Below, piece after piece: positions 14,673 to 18,273 of a DNA stretch of 18,273 nucleotides. A program made the position numbers and the translations under genes. Within the stretch, counting starts at the first letter, position 1. Each line of letters opens with the position of its first letter. The notes beneath the pieces are model-generated. The model was not told the origin of the DNA. It was given only the letters and a program-made list of their open reading frames with translations, and ran no database searches. Source of the DNA: Actinomycetes bacterium (lineage in GTDB: Bacteria > Actinomycetota > CALGFH01); the NCBI GenBank assembly GCA_030146615.1, contig JASLBL010000105.1, positions 1-18,273 on the forward strand, read 5' to 3'.

Positions 14673-14705
14673 GAGGCGGTTACGTGCTGAGTACGGGCGA
14701 TCGGT

Positions 14706-14735
14706 TTGACGAGGTCAGTGGCCCTCCGCTACCAT
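14706..14735 (+). promoter_or_regulatory. Probable promoter of the str operon (rpsL-rpsG-fusA-tuf)
   Basis: TTGACG (14706-14711), an 18-bp spacer and TACCAT (14730-14735) match the principal sigma-factor pattern. Transcription would start near 14742, giving an rpsL leader of about 215 nt. It is back to back with the glpF promoter, the two -35 boxes being about 33 bp apart. Confidence 0.55.
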
Positions 14736-14955
14736 TCGCGATCGCGCTTCTCCGCACTGCGGTGACGCGCGTCCAGCCGGGCACCGCCGACCGGCCCGCC
14801 GTGGGACCCCTCCGCGGCTGGTACGCGCGGTCCCGACTGCAGCCCCTGACCACGACGAATCGACCCATGCCGGTAGACGGCGGCCCGAGGGCGGAATAAA
14901 CGCCCGACACCGTGGAGTTGAACGAGCAGCAGGAACAGTCGGCAAGGAGCAGAGA
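14736..14955 (+). other. Long leader of rpsL with a nested stem-loop
   Basis: No gene with support lies here. A nested inverted repeat is visible: GGGACC (14803-14808) with GGTCCC (14829-14834), enclosing CGCG/CGCG around a GCTGGTA loop. Nothing resembling a known riboswitch or tRNA was recognised. The leader could bind a ribosomal protein for feedback control, as in other str operons, but this is inference. Confidence 0.4.
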
Positions 14956-15330
14956 TTGCCAACGATCGCCCAGCTGGTCCGCAAGGGCCGCGAGAGCAAG
15001 GTCGAGAAGACCAAGACCCCGGCGCTCAAGGGTTCGCCCCAGCGGCGGGGCGTCTGCACGCGCGTCTACACGACCACGCCCAAGAAGCCCAACTCGGCCC
15101 TGCGCAAGGTCTGCCGTGTCCGGCTGTCCAGCGGCATCGAGGTCACCGCCTACATCCCGGGCGTTGGCCACAACCTCCAGGAGCACTCCATCGTGCTCGT
15201 CCGCGGCGGCCGGGTGAAGGACCTGCCCGGCGTCCGCTACAAGGTCATCCGCGGCACCCTCGACACCCAGGGGGTCCGCGACCGCAGGCAGGCCCGTTCG
15301 CGCTACGGCGCCAAGGGCAAGCAGGTCTAG
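14956..15330 (+). CDS. rpsL: Small-subunit ribosomal protein S12
   Basis: S12 (124 aa) sits at the decoding centre of the 30S subunit. It starts MPTIAQLVRKGR from a TTG at 14956, with AAGGAG 7 bases upstream; the family N terminus fixes this start. The loop TTTPKKPNSALRKVCRV (residues 40-56) and the GGRVKDLPGVRYK loop (84-96) are fully conserved. The two lysines where streptomycin-resistance changes usually occur are unaltered. It is the first gene of the str operon; rpsG follows 13 bp later. Confidence 0.98.
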   Translation: MPTIAQLVRKGRESKVEKTKTPALKGSPQRRGVCTRVYTTTPKKPNSALRKVCRVRLSSGIEVTAYIPGVGHNLQEHSIVLVRGGRVKDLPGVRYKVIRGTLDTQGVRDRRQARSRYGAKGKQV

Positions 15331-15343
15331 GAGGAACTGAAGG

Positions 15344-15814
15344 ATGCCGCGGAAGGGACCCGCTAGCCGCCGGCCGCTCACGCCGGACCCGATCTACCAG
15401 TCGCAGCTCGTGACGCAGATGATCAACAAGATCCTGCTGAAGGGGAAGCGCTCGACCGCCGAGCGGATCGTCTACTCGGCGCTGGAGCAGTGCCGGCGCA
15501 AGACCGGCAACGACCCCGTGACCACGCTCAAGCGTGCCGTCGAGAACGTCCGGCCGGTGCTGGAGACCAAGAGCCGCCGGGTCGGCGGGGCCACCTACCA
15601 GGTCCCGGTCGAGGTCCGGCAGGGCCGCTCGACCACCCTGGCCCTGCGCTGGCTGGTCGGGTTCTCCCGCAACCGCCGGGAGAAGACCATGGCCGACCGG
15701 CTGGCCGGCGAGCTGCTGGACGCCTCGAACGGCGCCGGGGCCGCCGTCAAGCGCAAGGAAGACACCCACAAGATGGCCGAGGCCAACCGGGCCTTCGCCC
15801 ACTATCGCTGGTAG
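15344..15814 (+). CDS. rpsG: Small-subunit ribosomal protein S7
   Basis: S7 (156 aa, the usual length) starts assembly of the 30S head by binding 16S rRNA and also contacts E-site tRNA. The sequence begins MPRKGPASRRPLTPDPIYQS, and MINKILLKGKRSTAERIVYSAL and PVEVRQGRSTTLALRWL are family marks. A strong AGGAGG lies upstream of ATG 15344. It is 13 bp after rpsL and 64 bp before fusA. Confidence 0.98.
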   Translation: MPRKGPASRRPLTPDPIYQSQLVTQMINKILLKGKRSTAERIVYSALEQCRRKTGNDPVTTLKRAVENVRPVLETKSRRVGGATYQVPVEVRQGRSTTLALRWLVGFSRNRREKTMADRLAGELLDASNGAGAAVKRKEDTHKMAEANRAFAHYRW

Positions 15815-15821
15815 GGGGGGT

Positions 15822-15841
15822 CCGGGGGATGTTCCCCCCGG
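15822..15841 (+). promoter_or_regulatory. Stem-loop in the rpsG-fusA spacer
   Basis: CCGGGGG (15822-15828) pairs with CCCCCGG (15835-15841) around a 6-base loop, just after the rpsG stop. A smaller inverted repeat, GGTG/CACC around CCTAGG, follows. It may be a partial terminator or a processing site; fusA clearly continues in the same direction. Confidence 0.5.
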
Positions 15842-15878
15842 TGCCTAGGACACCCGTGAGGAACGCAAGAAGAACGAT

Positions 15879-18014
<2,136 letters not shown>

Positions 18015-18032
18015 GAGAGGAGATCTGCCTCC

Positions 18033-18273
18033 ATGGCGAAGAAGAGGTTTGAGCGGACCAAGCCGCATTTGAACATTGGGACGATGGGTCATATCGATCA
18101 TGGCAAGACGACCTTGACGGCGGCGATCACCAAGGTGTTGCACGAGCGGGACCCTGCGGTGCCCTATACCCCCTTTGACCAGATCGACAAGGCGCCGGAG
18201 GAAAAGCAGCGGGGGATCACGATCTCGATCGCCCATGTCGAGTACGAGACCGCCAATCGCCACTATGCCCATG
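18033..18273 (+). CDS. tuf: Translation elongation factor Tu (5' part)
   Basis: Only the first 80 residues of EF-Tu are in the window; the frame is open at the edge. EF-Tu brings aminoacyl-tRNA to the ribosome. It begins MAKKRFERTKPHLNIGTMGH; the P-loop GHIDHGKTTLTAAIT and the switch I segment RGITISIAHVEYET are intact. ATG 18033 follows AGGAGAGGAG, 18 bp after the fusA stop. Codon choice is unlike fusA: about 15 of 80 codons end in A or T (TTT, CAT, GAT, TAT, AAT) and leucine is read from TTG three times. This may reflect recombination with another tuf copy, transfer, or expression-driven selection. Confidence 0.97.
   Translation, partial: MAKKRFERTKPHLNIGTMGHIDHGKTTLTAAITKVLHERDPAVPYTPFDQIDKAPEEKQRGITISIAHVEYETANRHYAH

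Noticed and set aside
14633..14899. Small open frame in the rpsL leader region
   Set aside because: It has no recognisable family, overlaps the promoter and stem-loop signals, and its composition looks random.
15079..15240. Streptomycin-resistance changes in S12
   Set aside because: The two key lysine loops (TPKKPNS and GGRVKDLPG) are wild type.

Overview
The window is very GC-rich (by eye roughly 70% or more). It uses GTG and TTG starts freely and has tightly packed, overlapping genes. Together with a menaquinone-type GlpABC dehydrogenase, an Erm-like methylase and Actinobacteria-like ribosomal proteins, this suggests an actinobacterium (Actinomycetota), possibly from a deep or uncultured lineage. 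The phylum call is inference.

Left block (1-6446, + strand): the 3' end of an Erm/KsgA-type rRNA adenine methyltransferase; pgsA (phosphatidylglycerophosphate synthase, which consumes glycerol-3-phosphate); a 15-codon mini-ORF carrying a possible alternative hairpin; an extended-SDR NAD-dependent epimerase/dehydratase; then glpA-glpB-glpC, the complete three-subunit glycerol-3-phosphate dehydrogenase. Genes overlap or lie within about 15 bp, so most of this is probably one transcript. A small stress-type pair follows (6491-7286): an RsbW-like ATP-binding protein and a GlsB/YeaQ-family membrane protein. A 13-bp GC hairpin then separates it from the opposing genes.

Middle block (7344-14523, - strand, read right to left): glpF (glycerol channel), glpK (glycerol kinase), dhaK and dhaL (two dihydroxyacetone kinase subunits), then a thiamine-diphosphate-family enzyme and an ATP-grasp protein. 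The last two are the least understood. The ThDP enzyme appears to have lost both side chains that normally hold the cofactor's metal, and the ATP-grasp gene has its 5' end in a different frame, displaced at a run of eight G. No dhaM and no glycerol dehydrogenase is visible. Upstream of glpF lie a perfect TTGACA -35 hexamer, a perfect 7+5+7 palindrome at the expected start of transcription and a 14-bp tandem repeat. Together these look like a glycerol-responsive control region.

Right block (14706-18273, + strand): the str operon, rpsL-rpsG-fusA-tuf, with a plausible promoter and a structured leader of about 220 bp. It is transcribed divergently from the glycerol operon. The start of tuf has clearly different codon choice from fusA.

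Taken together, the window is a glycerol hub: uptake (GlpF), phosphorylation (GlpK), oxidation of glycerol-3-phosphate to DHAP with electrons passed to the membrane (GlpABC), use of glycerol-3-phosphate in phospholipid (PgsA), and entry of free dihydroxyacetone (DhaKL). A ThDP-like/ATP-grasp pair of unknown function is attached to it, and the hub abuts the translation str operon.
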